64,000 nt of DNA from Atrina japonica (taxonomy: Eukaryota; Mollusca; Bivalvia; Pterioida; Pinnidae): NCBI GenBank assembly GCA_030159075.1, contig BROG01000002.1:4309501-4373500 (forward strand). Direction: 5' to 3'. The notes under the pieces are model-generated. The model was not told where the DNA came from. It saw only the letters and a list, made by a program, of their open reading frames with translations, and searched no databases. Below are positions 1-9,191 of the stretch, in pieces. The translations under genes and the position numbers were made by a program. The first letter of the stretch is position 1. Each line of letters opens with the position of its first letter.

Positions 1-400
1 AAGAATATGAATATGATGAGGGACTGTCAACGGCAATATACTGAATATTTATTTAAAAAGAAAGGATATATATTTGGTCACGTGATTTGGAACTACCTTT
101 GAGACCTGAAAAAGAGAGAGAGAGAGAGAGCAAGGACCGACAGCTATGTACAGGTTATTGCCGTTGTAACGCGAAAAAATTATTCATCGTAGAAAACCTA
201 CCTGGGATCAATTGTAACGTAAAAAATTATTCAAATTAAAAGTCTATGAAAATCTTCGTAGAACAAGTTACAATCTTGAACACAGCCACGCTCATTTTTT
301 TAGTCTTCAATTATAGACGTACATTTTCTAATGTATTTCCATATGTTTAGATACCAATTGTGTCTTGGGAATTAGCTCCGTGTTTATGCTGAATGTATAT

Positions 401-565
401 TTTATCTATGGTAAAAAAAATAGCAAGGTCAGATTTCTATGGTAGAAAATATACCGGGCCCTTTTCTAAATCTGTAGTAAATATATTTTTCTATGGTAAA
501 AAAAATAGAGTTGATTTTTAGAAAAATATACCGGGCCCTTTTCAATTGTAGTAAATCCAGAGTTG
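401..565. repeat. two-copy 85-bp tandem duplication
   Basis: The phrase ctatggtaaaaaaaatag starts at about 406 and again at 491, and each copy is followed by a block ending in ataccgggcccttttc. The copies have small differences, so this is a local duplication of about 85 bp. The rest of 1-863 shows only short A-rich duplications and a (GA)n stub near 115-130, with no exon. Confidence 0.75.
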
Positions 566-874
566 TTCGAGTCCAGAGTAGTTCGAGTTCATAGCATGTG
601 ACTTCAACAGAATATCGGACGAGATCGCTTCCGGTTTTGCAATATTTACATTGACAATATTTAATGATATCTGTTTCAGTTCTTCTCCGAGGACTCAATT
701 TTCGATAGATTTTCTTTCCTCTAATTACTACAAGTGTCTTCACTTTCCTGTAGGCTGCCTTTCACATCTGACACCTAGCACTGCATCATATCTGTATTCC
801 GGGTCATATATATATATAAGATAAAATGTATAACCGGAAGTGTTGCTGCCCTCGTTTTTCTCTGCATGCTATTA

Positions 875-1064
875 ACCGAGGCCCCGTGTCACTGTAGGTG
901 TCGGCACGTTAAAGAACCCTCACTGCTCAATGGCCGTAAGTGCCGAGCATAGGCCAAAAATTTGAAGCCCTTCATCGGCATTTGGTGACGTCTCCATATG
1001 AGTGAAATATTCTTGAGTGGGACGTTAAACAACAATAAACAAACAAACATAAACAAACAATCAA
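875..1064 (+). mobile_element. SINE family 1 (tRNA-derived), 5'-truncated copy with target-site duplication
   Basis: This copy keeps the SINE body (gtcggcacgttaaagaaccc, gccgagcataggcc, gtgacgtctccatatgagtg) and the tail gacgttaaacaacaat plus aaac repeats, but lacks the tRNA-like head. It is flanked by the direct repeat gcatgctatta at 864-874 and 1065-1075. That is the mark of retrotransposition, here with 5' truncation. Confidence 0.9.
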
Positions 1065-1404
1065 GCATGCTATTATGATGAACCCTAAGGGAAGGGGACA
1101 ACTCGAAAAAGGTCCGGGTATGATTTCTACCTAGAATAATTATCCCGGGTAGCTTAGTTGTTCTATGGGGCCACTTTTCTATGTGACACCGTTCCATGAA
1201 AAGGAACTGAATGCAAGGCACATATGCTACATGTACTATAATATTTTAAACAATGAGAAATCATTTCTTTTTAAATGTACAAAGTTTGCTACTTTTGATT
1301 ATTATTCCAATCATCCAACCATTTACTCTATTATTGAAGTCCAGTATATTTCAATTCGTTGTATCAATAAGTTCTCACTTTTCGTCATCACGTGACACTT
1401 TCAG

Positions 1405-1526
1405 ATGGAGGGTGAAAGGTTAGCGCTGGTAGAACGCGACAACAGAATATTGCTGGAGAAGATGGTTCATATCATGAGGATAGGGGGAAGTGTTGACCAT
1501 AGGAAAGACGACTATCTACAGAAAAG
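1405..1526 (+). CDS. CFAP97D1: CFAP97D1-like, first visible exon
   Basis: An acceptor (actttcag) precedes 1405 and a donor (GTTAGA) follows 1526. The exon gives 40 codons plus two bases. It encodes a charged helix (residues like ERLALVERDNRILLEKM) and ends with YLQK plus AG. The next exon supplies T, giving K-S-L-N as in the human protein. The ATG at 1405 abuts the acceptor and is more likely internal than the true start. Confidence 0.85.
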
Positions 1527-1848
1527 GTTAGATAACGGAAAGGAAACACGGATAAACGATGGATACCGATAATAATAAAGACATTGGGCATAGGAGAAAT
1601 ATGTAAATTAGTTATCTGTTTTAGAAGTTTCATATTTACCGTATGTCCTTGAATCAGAGACAAAAACTGAAAACATTGTATTAAAGCAATATGAGCTACT
1701 GTCAACAAATAAATTCAAATTTTATGCAATATTCTTATACATTGTAACGAGATCTCCTATTGGTTAAAAGAAAAAAAGCACAGAATATTATTACAATTAA
1801 CCGTCACCAAAAGTAACACATTGTATCTCTTAGTTTGAATTCACCACT

Positions 1849-1898
<50 letters not shown>

Positions 1899-2315
1899 CA
1901 GGAAAAAGCTTCTTACTCTTTGCGAAGATAACCGAGTGTCAACAAAGCACATGCGATACGAAGACGGATTCGTACGAAAGTACTTGACTTATTTCATATT
2001 ATACGAAGTACAAAAACAATGGCCATTTTTTCCCGATATTGCTCTAGTTTTAACAAATACTTGAACATGGAAGGTAAAGGTCTTCCAAATGTTTGACCTA
2101 GGGGTCACTTGCATATTATTATTACGTTAGAGAAATACTGCATTGCATTGCAGTATTTATTTTATCAAGGTCTGAAAAAAAACTATGCTTTAAGGGTTAA
2201 AATTGGGAAAAATGTAGGTTATTTCGTGTTTGATTTGTCAATTTGAAAAAAAAAATAATAAAATGGCGTCGACGACAGCTCATACTGCTTAAACGGTAGT
2301 TATTCACACTCGTAT

Positions 2316-2377
<62 letters not shown>

Positions 2378-3258
2378 ATTTAAGTTTCACTGTATTTTGT
2401 CAAATTTACAGTCTAAACAGAACAAAGAGGCAGCGTGAACTACTGCGTATTACTCACGAGAATCTCGCAATTCTGAAAAGGATAACCTCTAAAGAACCTC
2501 ATTATGACCACTTGAGGTGGGAGGAAGAATGGCGAGTAAGTATAATCAATATGCTGGATACAAATGTTTAATATTTCTTCAAACTTTTAAACTCATAGTA
2601 AATATCTACACAGCACTTTGGTTTTCGATACTGCAACAATTTGTTCTCTTTGGACGGATAAAGTCGTCATGAGACGCCCGTCTTCCTCCCATAAAGCTAG
2701 TGAAACGTTTAAGTCTCCGCTCTTTAAAAATCTAATCATCCCATATCACTAACACCATATCTGGATCCTCCTTAAATATCCCCTCAAAATATAGTTTAAA
2801 GAAGGCAATTAATAATTATATTTAAAGAATTAAAAAAAATCCATTGACCCTGTGTCTAATTGGCTAGTACACGTGGACCCATTTGTATAAAACTAAAATA
2901 TTACTTAAGTCTGAGAATTTTAAGTTAAGAATGATCTCAGACTATATAATAAGTTGGTCATGGTTCTTCAATAGAATGAAGCCCCATTAATAACCCTTTC
3001 AACCCTGAGTATCAGGGTGCTCTTCTCTATTGTTTAAGATCAGTCTATTATGGTCTGTACGGTTGAAAGGGTTCCAAGAAAAACCAAATTGTTGTATATC
3101 TACGTGACTCTCTACAGATAAATCAGAAGTACATGATGGATATCTCAAAGTTCCCGCACTACTGGCGAAGACAACAAACCCCATACATACTTCGTAAAGA
3201 GCAACAGGCTCTCGCAAACAGGCGAATCAGGGAACACGTCCCTGACAGTAGCAGAAAA
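1405..3258 (+). CDS. CFAP97D1: CFAP97D1-like ciliary/flagellar protein, partial (three exons; 5' exons outside the window)
   Basis: Three exons join in frame: 1405-1526, 2412-2535 and 3118-3258, with phases 2 and 0 at the two junctions and GT/AG at every intron edge. The joined product carries the signature of the CFAP97/KIAA1430 (Hemingway) family: ERDNRILLEKM, then QKSLNRTKRQRELLRIT, then ENLAILKRITSKEPHYDH. The blocks and their spacing match my memory of human CFAP97D1, including the SLN...REL.RIT...N..ILKR...PHY run. The family acts in the axoneme, and mouse CFAP97D1 is needed for the sperm flagellum. The first exon seen starts in phase 0 right after an acceptor, so it continues an upstream exon that I could not find in 1-1404. 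The 3' end is open: a good donor (GTAAGA) follows 3258, but read-through would stop at 3282. I am sure of the family and less sure of the exact paralogue. Confidence 0.85.
1851..1896. repeat. poly(A) tract, 46 bp
   Basis: An uninterrupted run of A within the intron between 1526 and 2412 of the CFAP97D1-like gene. No retroelement body could be recognised immediately upstream, so its origin is open. Confidence 0.95.
2317..2378. repeat. (CT)n microsatellite upstream of a splice acceptor
   Basis: About 62 bp of CT with one imperfection, ending 34 bp before the exon at 2412. Length changes here would directly change the pyrimidine tract of that acceptor. Confidence 0.95.
2412..2535 (+). CDS. CFAP97D1: CFAP97D1-like, core exon (RELLRIT...ILKRI)
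   Basis: The exon begins with one base completing the codon from 1526, then 41 codons to a GTAAGT donor at 2536. It holds the most diagnostic part of the family, RELLRITHENLAILKRI followed by PHYDHLRWEEEWR. A perfect (CT)n tract ends 34 bases before the acceptor and lengthens the polypyrimidine region. Confidence 0.9.
3118..3258 (+). CDS. CFAP97D1: CFAP97D1-like, C-terminal exon
   Basis: The acceptor is tctctacag. 47 codons begin INQKYMMDISKFPHYW and go on as a basic, Gln/Arg-rich tail. In the human protein the equivalent segment (a W...RRYI..T.RYLLSQ tail) is close to the C-terminus. This exon may therefore be the last one, with a stop at 3280-3282, or it may be spliced at the GTAAGA after 3258. 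Confidence 0.75.
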
Positions 3259-3383
3259 GTAAGACTCTTAGCGTTTGCATAATTTGTTTTGGTAAACAAT
3301 TTCAGTTTACGAAAATGGTTCCAATGAGAAATCAGTAATATTTTATATTTGAATGGGATTACTTTTTGTCATTTTCCTTCCTA

Positions 3384-6068
3384 TTAAAGGGACATAATCT
3401 GCGATTTTTTAAAAATTTCTTTCCTTCTTTACTGGTTAGATTGATATACAATAAGAAAAAGATATATACAAAGGTATAAGAATTCTTAGATTCCTAATAT
3501 ATTTTGTGAAAATTGCTTGAGAAACCCAGTTTGGCAATTATACACTTGGAATTGATTTACTCAACCTTACTATTTGTATTTGAATGCCACATTGGACCTG
3601 ACCCATCTTCCCAAGTCAAGGTTTTCCAATCCGCTCTCCGTCACTCGCACACCTTGACAGATTACATTTCATATTTGGCGGTCACTGGTGGCAACATCTA
3701 GCGCTAATCTAAAATTTCACTTAAGAGCCAGTCTGCCAGAAAATCATGCAATAGGTTCCAAAAGCAATGTTATCATACTGAGCTGAGATTTTGCATACAA
3801 GATACCTTCATGACAACTACTCTCTGTGCAAAATATTTTTAAAAAATATTCGATGGGAATCTCTGTATAGAGCGCCACCTATATACAGTCATTTATGGTT
3901 AAATGCACCTGGAAATTAGGCACTTTCAGCAGTTTTTGCGAACAAAATATCGGCGTTTAACATCATGTTATAGTTTTATTGGTAAGATAATGTTGTAAAA
4001 ATTGTAAAAAAATGTAAAAATTGTAACTGTCAAAATATGTTAATACCCGAGTTAATTTTTTCCCTATATTCACTCATACCTGTTCAAATGCCCCTATATT
4101 TGGCAAATTGCCAAAATGGTGAAATTTACCAATATTTAATCTTGTATATTTTCTTAAGTGGTGAAAATATTTCAATGGCATTTATTTTTTCTTAAACCAT
4201 GGTCATATATCTACAAAATATAAAAAATCCAATTTTGGCAAATAATAATAGCACTAGATGTAAATACACAAAATTTGAAGGAAATAGTGGTTTTTACTCA
4301 ATATAAGGATGCTCGCGGCTCAGTTTTAAAATAACAAGCTTTTCATTACACAGACCTATATAAATTACTAAAGGAAATAATAAAGGAACTCGAAGAGAGA
4401 AAAAAATTATAGGTCTGTGCATTTATTTTTGAGCATTCATCCATTGAAAATTTGGTGGGGAAAATATACATGTAAATAAACATGTAACAGGTTTCCACAC
4501 AATTTATATATCCATTAATATACCATCAATAAGTCTATTGGTTAAAAATCATCTGGGCAAAGAGATAATTACAAGTTAGACTGTACTATATCTGCAACTC
4601 AAATTATTTTAAAAGTTTGATATTCCTCTCCTAAAAATGCAAAATAAGTAAAACATTCATGATAATTGCGACAGTCAAGACCTTTTTGCCGTTGGAAATA
4701 GGTTCACTTTATAATATCTTTCCCGACACTGCAATTCACTGAACTGTAGACCTTTGTGTTTAACTGCTGTGTGAAATAGGTATTGCAAGTGTGTTGTCAT
4801 CATAAATTTGATATCCCCCCAAAAAATACCAGTAAAATGTGCAAAGTGACACTTCAAAACAACTCTGCATGATTACTCTCTGTTTACAAACTGAAAGTTC
4901 AAATAAGGGGAGATAATACATAGACACTTGTGGTTGTGTTTAATTTTTTTATGGTATTTTTTGGCAATTATATGTAGAAATACATAAAAAAAAATATGGC
5001 AATATGTATATAAATCTTTCATATAATAATTCAGTGTGATTGAAGTCTCAGATTACTTGATGATTTAGAGTTACAGAATTTTAATTGGAATTCAGATAAT
5101 TCAGAAATTTTGAGAAAATATGGGAAAGTTTGGCGTAAAATTAGATATCTTGCTATTTTTTGCCAAAATTGGAATTTTGATATTTTTTACAATATCCATT
5201 GGAATATCCACTGATACTGGTTTCATAAAAAATCATCCCACTTTAGAAGATTAATGGACTCAAACTTCCTCAAAAATTCACTTTTGCCTACAAGGCCTTC
5301 TATAATACCCCCTACCCCAAAATTGAGAGACACAAATATTTCCAAATATGTTTATGTTTTGTCTATGAAGATCATTTTCAGCAAATACAAGATTAAATTG
5401 CCAGTAAAACTATGGAAAATCAGAATTTACTGCGTTCAAACAATACACATTTTCACTATAATTTTAGTGAATTTAGGGTATTACGCAATGAGACTGTTAC
5501 TAAAAATAGACATGATGCAATAAATTTTAAGATTTGTTTTTTTGTCTTCCTATGTATAAAACCTTTCAAAAATATAAAAAGATTTCAAAAGTTCGGACAT
5601 GCCATTTGGACGATTTTTAAAAAAAAAAAAATTCATGGTTTTCTGGCAGACTGGCTTTTAAATTGACCCAACACTGACCCTTGACATTAGCCAATGAAAA
5701 GACTTGTTGCATAGCTGGTACGTCGTGATATTATTTTCCCTCTATCATGTAGTCGATAGGTGATTGATTGTTAGACGCGTTCTGATTGGATAAGTGAAAC
5801 AGTACCCCAAGCCAATGGAAATCGACACCGCGAAGTCACAATATGCAGGCTAAATCTGTCAAGGTGTGTGAGTATTGGAGTGGATCGGAAAGCCTTGATT
5901 TGGACAGATAGACGTGACCTTATTTTCACAAAATATATAGGGCTATAAGATTTTTATACCTGTGTTTAGCTCTTATTTGTTAGTGTGCACCAAGTACAAG
6001 TAGTAAAAGTAGAAACAAATCGAAATAACTGGGGGTTTTTTTTGTAAACACAGGTAATCCAACTTTAA
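3384..6068. mobile_element. TTAA-flanked foldback element (outer), interrupted by a second element
   Basis: Both ends show TTAA (3384-3387 and 6065-6068), followed by inverted ends: TTAAAGGGACATAATC on the left, and the right end read in reverse gives TTTAAAGTTGGATTACCTG. The arms (about 335 bp left, 405 bp right) are imperfect inverted repeats. They share, for example, the phrase atattttgtgaaaat and the run caccttgacagatt. TTAA duplication is typical of piggyBac-type DNA transposons. No transposase frame is present, so the copy is non-autonomous. The same family is seen at 21784-22133 and near 52150-52480. Confidence 0.8.
3721..5661. mobile_element. inner TTAA element with near-perfect 19-bp terminal inverted repeats
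   Basis: TTAA stands at 3721-3724 and again at 5658-5661. The termini are inverted copies: left TTAA-GAGCCAGTCTGCCAGAAAA, right (reversed) TTAA-AAGCCAGTCTGCCAGAAAA. The 1.9-kb interior is very AT-rich and holds no open frame above 90 codons, so no transposase is visible. It sits in the middle of the outer foldback element, splitting its two arms, so it inserted later. Confidence 0.85.
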
Positions 6069-6644
6069 ACTCTTATGGATATTGCGTAAGTTTGTTTTTA
6101 AATTCGTTTGAATAATTTATTTAATCATCTTATTTCAGGTCATAAGACCATTGGAAAGTCCCATTAAAATCAACACCAATTCCAAAAACTCCGGGTTACA
6201 GAGTCCGATTATCTGCGTGGAAAGTTTTGAAGAAAGTTCTCAGAACGAAATTGTTATAAATTAGCTATTTAAAATTGGTAATTTTAGAATAAAACTATGA
6301 AAGAAAATACTGAAACAATACAAGGAAAGGAATATGTGAATCTAAATTGATATATGAACAAATCTTGAACAATACAATATTTTTCATTTCTTTTCCATGC
6401 TGTCTTTTTTTACTATCTTTTAACTAAAACTGGTACAAACTTCAATAACACAACATATAGATTTCATTTATTATTAATTATATTTTTTTACATTAAACTC
6501 TAGAATTAAGTGTATACTGGAATGTTGTACTAATTAAAGATAGATACATCTGATTGTGTCATAGTTATATACATAATAAACCTATTCCGACTGACAATAC
6601 TGTAATTATTTGACAAAGTTGACACGAGAAAATAACATTAATAT

Positions 6645-6822
6645 AAAAATCTCAGATACCAAAGCATAAATCAATAGGATGTCCAGGACATAGATACAAA
6701 TCCGGTAAAAATGGACAAACACGGACCTCTGGAAACCAAGAGGTGGGATCAGGTGCCATGGAGGAGTAAGCATCCCCTGTCGACCGGTCACACCCGCCGT
6801 GAGTCCACAGTCAAGTCCAATG
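6645..6822 (-). mobile_element. 3' fragment of retroelement family R
   Basis: Read on the - strand it contains the family phrases ctgtcgaccggtcacacc (complement sense), gtgggatcaggtgccat and, at its 3' end, ttggtatctgagattttt. The same block follows a reverse-transcriptase remnant in the copies at 39240 and 63352. This copy is therefore read as a 5'-truncated piece of that element. Confidence 0.75.
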
Positions 6823-6828
6823 AAACCT

Positions 6829-7146
6829 TGTTTTTCTCAGTTAAGCCTAGTAAGTATAGGTACCTATATTAACTGGAGAAAAACTAAGTTTAACTTAAAA
6901 CAAACTCATTTTAACTGCGGAAAAATTGATTTAAACCTACCTTTTCTGGTCTAATCGTAGTTTAACTGAGAAAAACTAGGTGTCTTTTTTGCAAAATCAC
7001 TTTAATGAATATAAATGTGATTTTGGTTAAGTTAATCCTAGTTTTTCTCTGTTAAACCTATTTTCCCCAGTTAATCTAAGTTACGAAAAAATAGGATTAA
7101 CTTTAAAAAAATCGAGTTAAACCTATTTTTTCTGCAGTTAATTCTA
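6829..7146. repeat. rearranged copy of the CTAGTTTTTCTC foldback family
   Basis: The stretch repeats variants of cctagtttttctc and its reverse complement gagaaaaactagg, with gttaa spacers. It contains the head-to-head junction aaaatcactttaatgaat / aaatgtgattttgg that matches the outer ends of the intact foldback at 53669-54184. It looks like two ends joined or a rearranged copy. Confidence 0.6.
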
Positions 7147-7285
7147 GCATTGACATTGAATCCCCGACCGAATTATTTTTTGTTTGGGATTCGCAATTGT
7201 TCTCAATGTTTAGACCACTTGTATATCCAAATTGTCGTGTACTAATGGACTTGGAGTTTCGATTATCCAATGGTAACTTTTCATC

Positions 7286-7384
7286 TTTACTTTGAATTTG
7301 AACGTTGTTTTGCGCCACACTCAACAATTTTTCAGTGACGTAGTGGCAGGCAGATTTTAGTGACGGTGGTGAGAACATCCACAA
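7286..7384 (-). mobile_element. SINE family 2 tail fragment
   Basis: On the - strand it reads aaattgttgagtgtggcgca followed by aaacaacgttcaaattcaaa, which matches the 3' end of the SINE 2 copies (for example 41911-41967). The 93-codon open frame here at 7103-7384 is explained by this fragment and is not called as a gene. Confidence 0.6.
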
Positions 7385-7651
7385 ACCGATGTAGTAACGT
7401 TAAATAAATTGAGTGCAATTATAAAACCTCTCAAATGTGTAAAGTTGACGTTAATTTCATTAAAAACTTATTCACTGTTTCTTGAATTCAGTTTTGCCAA
7501 CACCGTGAAGTGTTTCTCCCCTTAACATTATAGGGAAATTCTCATTGTTAATTCACAATCGAAGTCTTAGATATATCTAAGTATTGAGTCAAAGGACGTG
7601 ACTATCGCTTTTTTCTGTCTCAAACACGTTCGAATTTAGCCTGATTCAAAT

Positions 7652-7780
7652 AAAAAGTCTCAGATACCAAGTAATAAATTACTAGGATGTCCAGGATATA
7701 GGTACATATCTAGTAAAAAAAATGGACAAACATGGACCTCTTGAAATCAAAAGGTGGGATCAGGTGTCATAGTGGAGTAT
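7652..7780 (-). mobile_element. 3' fragment of retroelement family R
   Basis: It carries the same 3' terminus (tctcagataccaag on the + strand) and the phrase tggacaaacatggacctctt, diverged from the copy at 6645. It is truncated before the tcgaccggtc block. Confidence 0.7.
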
Positions 7781-8330
7781 ATGAATAAATACCTGTACAT
7801 TTGTCGACTTATATAGAAGGTATACACTTGGTACCCATTGGGATCCCAGCAGTTTGCTGAAATACTTGACACTATACATTGTTCTATCAATATGATTTAT
7901 GCGTTGATAAGAAATTCGATAAATCTATTTATTAAAAGGAAAGAAAAAAGAACAGCGTGAATATATCGACATTTTCACCTTGGAATTAAAAGTGAAAATG
8001 TAAAAAAGATATGCCTTGGATATATAGGACAAAAGAAAGTATATAGCGACATATATCTAGAACACATTTCTAATTATTGATTTATTCTGTAAAATCAACC
8101 GACAACAAAACAGTACTAAACATGTATTTCATATGAACAATTGTTTTTATTTACAAATGTTATCACAGACGAAGTATATAAAATAAACTTTTGACATGGG
8201 ATATAAAATGATACTTTTGTCAGTTCTGATGATGGCTTTTTACAATGGAGTACTAAATGTGTTTATTAACCTATCGCTTTATACGTAAGTTCATCTTTCT
8301 CTTGTCAATAAATCTTTATCTTTTATCTCT

Positions 8331-8692
8331 TAGACAGGGTTGTCGGTACTTAGACACTCTCTCAGTCTCTGTCAATGTCTCAGTTTTACAAGATTCTTGT
8401 AAAATATATACATTTACCCTAGATTGCGCCCTTTGTTAGCTATTTGTACTTTTTTACTTATATCTTTAATTTTGTCATAAAAATTCATATTATTTGAGGC
8501 GAAAATACTTTTTAATATTGCTATAAACATAGGGACTATATTTTTGTGAAAGGTATATACCTATTTTGGGTAAATGTAATTTGGTTGATATATTTATCAT
8601 GTCCGTTACATGACAACGTGTTTTGTGTCTATTTTTGAGATATTGACAGAGATTGAGAGAGACACTGCGAGAACCGAAAACTCTGTAAGACA
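8331..8692. mobile_element. foldback (MITE-like) element downstream of the ISX-like gene
   Basis: The left arm (gacactctctcagtctctgt, then caatgtctcag) is matched in reverse complement by the right arm near 8630-8690 (gacagagattgagagagaca). The arms are imperfect over about 60 bp, with an unrelated centre. It has no coding capacity and ends about 230 bp beyond the stop codon of the homeobox gene. Confidence 0.65.
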
Positions 8693-8921
8693 TTGCGTCA
8701 TCTTGTGAGTAAATCCTTCCCTTCCCAAAATTATTGGTATGGAAAGTTTCAAAGGAAACATTAAAAACAAATAATAAAAAGATGAAGTCGTCGTTCTCTA
8801 TGTCTAGTATCTCAAATCAATCCATTCGTTTGAAACCATTTTGTTTTAAAGACATTTGCATATGAACAATTTAGTTGAACAAAATATTGGATTAACAATA
8901 CACATGCATGCGCATCGAGTC

Positions 8922-9191
8922 TCATTTATACATATACTGCATCTCTATTGCAGCCTCGTGTTCGCGTGCTTTCATTCGTAATGATGCGATACTTCCGGTT
9001 CGCCTTGGTGTATCAAACAGTCCATAGCCGTAAAAGCTTGCTGCATATGACATAGGAGATAAACCATATAGTGATAAAGCTGGGTACACTGGAAGTGATG
9101 ACTTGGTCAGATTCAGTGGGACGCTTTCGTCTTCCTCGTCACTGCTGCTGTCTTTTCTTTGTTGAGTGTTAAATTGCTTTGGGATTGTCGC
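8922..9191 (-). CDS. ISX: ISX-like exon 4: C-terminus with OAR motif
   Basis: 89 codons and TGA at 8924-8922. The exon contains an acidic run (DSSSDEEDE), a hydrophobic/Tyr-rich segment, then [12 protein letters not shown], the OAR (aristaless) consensus. It ends QYMYK. The intact stop and OAR show the 3' end is complete. Confidence 0.92.
   Translation of the reverse strand, partial: ATIPKQFNTQQRKDSSSDEEDESVPLNLTKSSLPVYPALSLYGLSPMSYAASFYGYGLFDTPRRTGSIASLRMKAREHEAAIEMQYMYK

Noticed and set aside
7103..7384. 93-codon open frame on the - strand that looks like an exon
   Set aside because: Part of it is a SINE family 2 tail (gttgagtgtggcgcaaaaca) and another part runs into a foldback-type repeat. 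No protein family fits.
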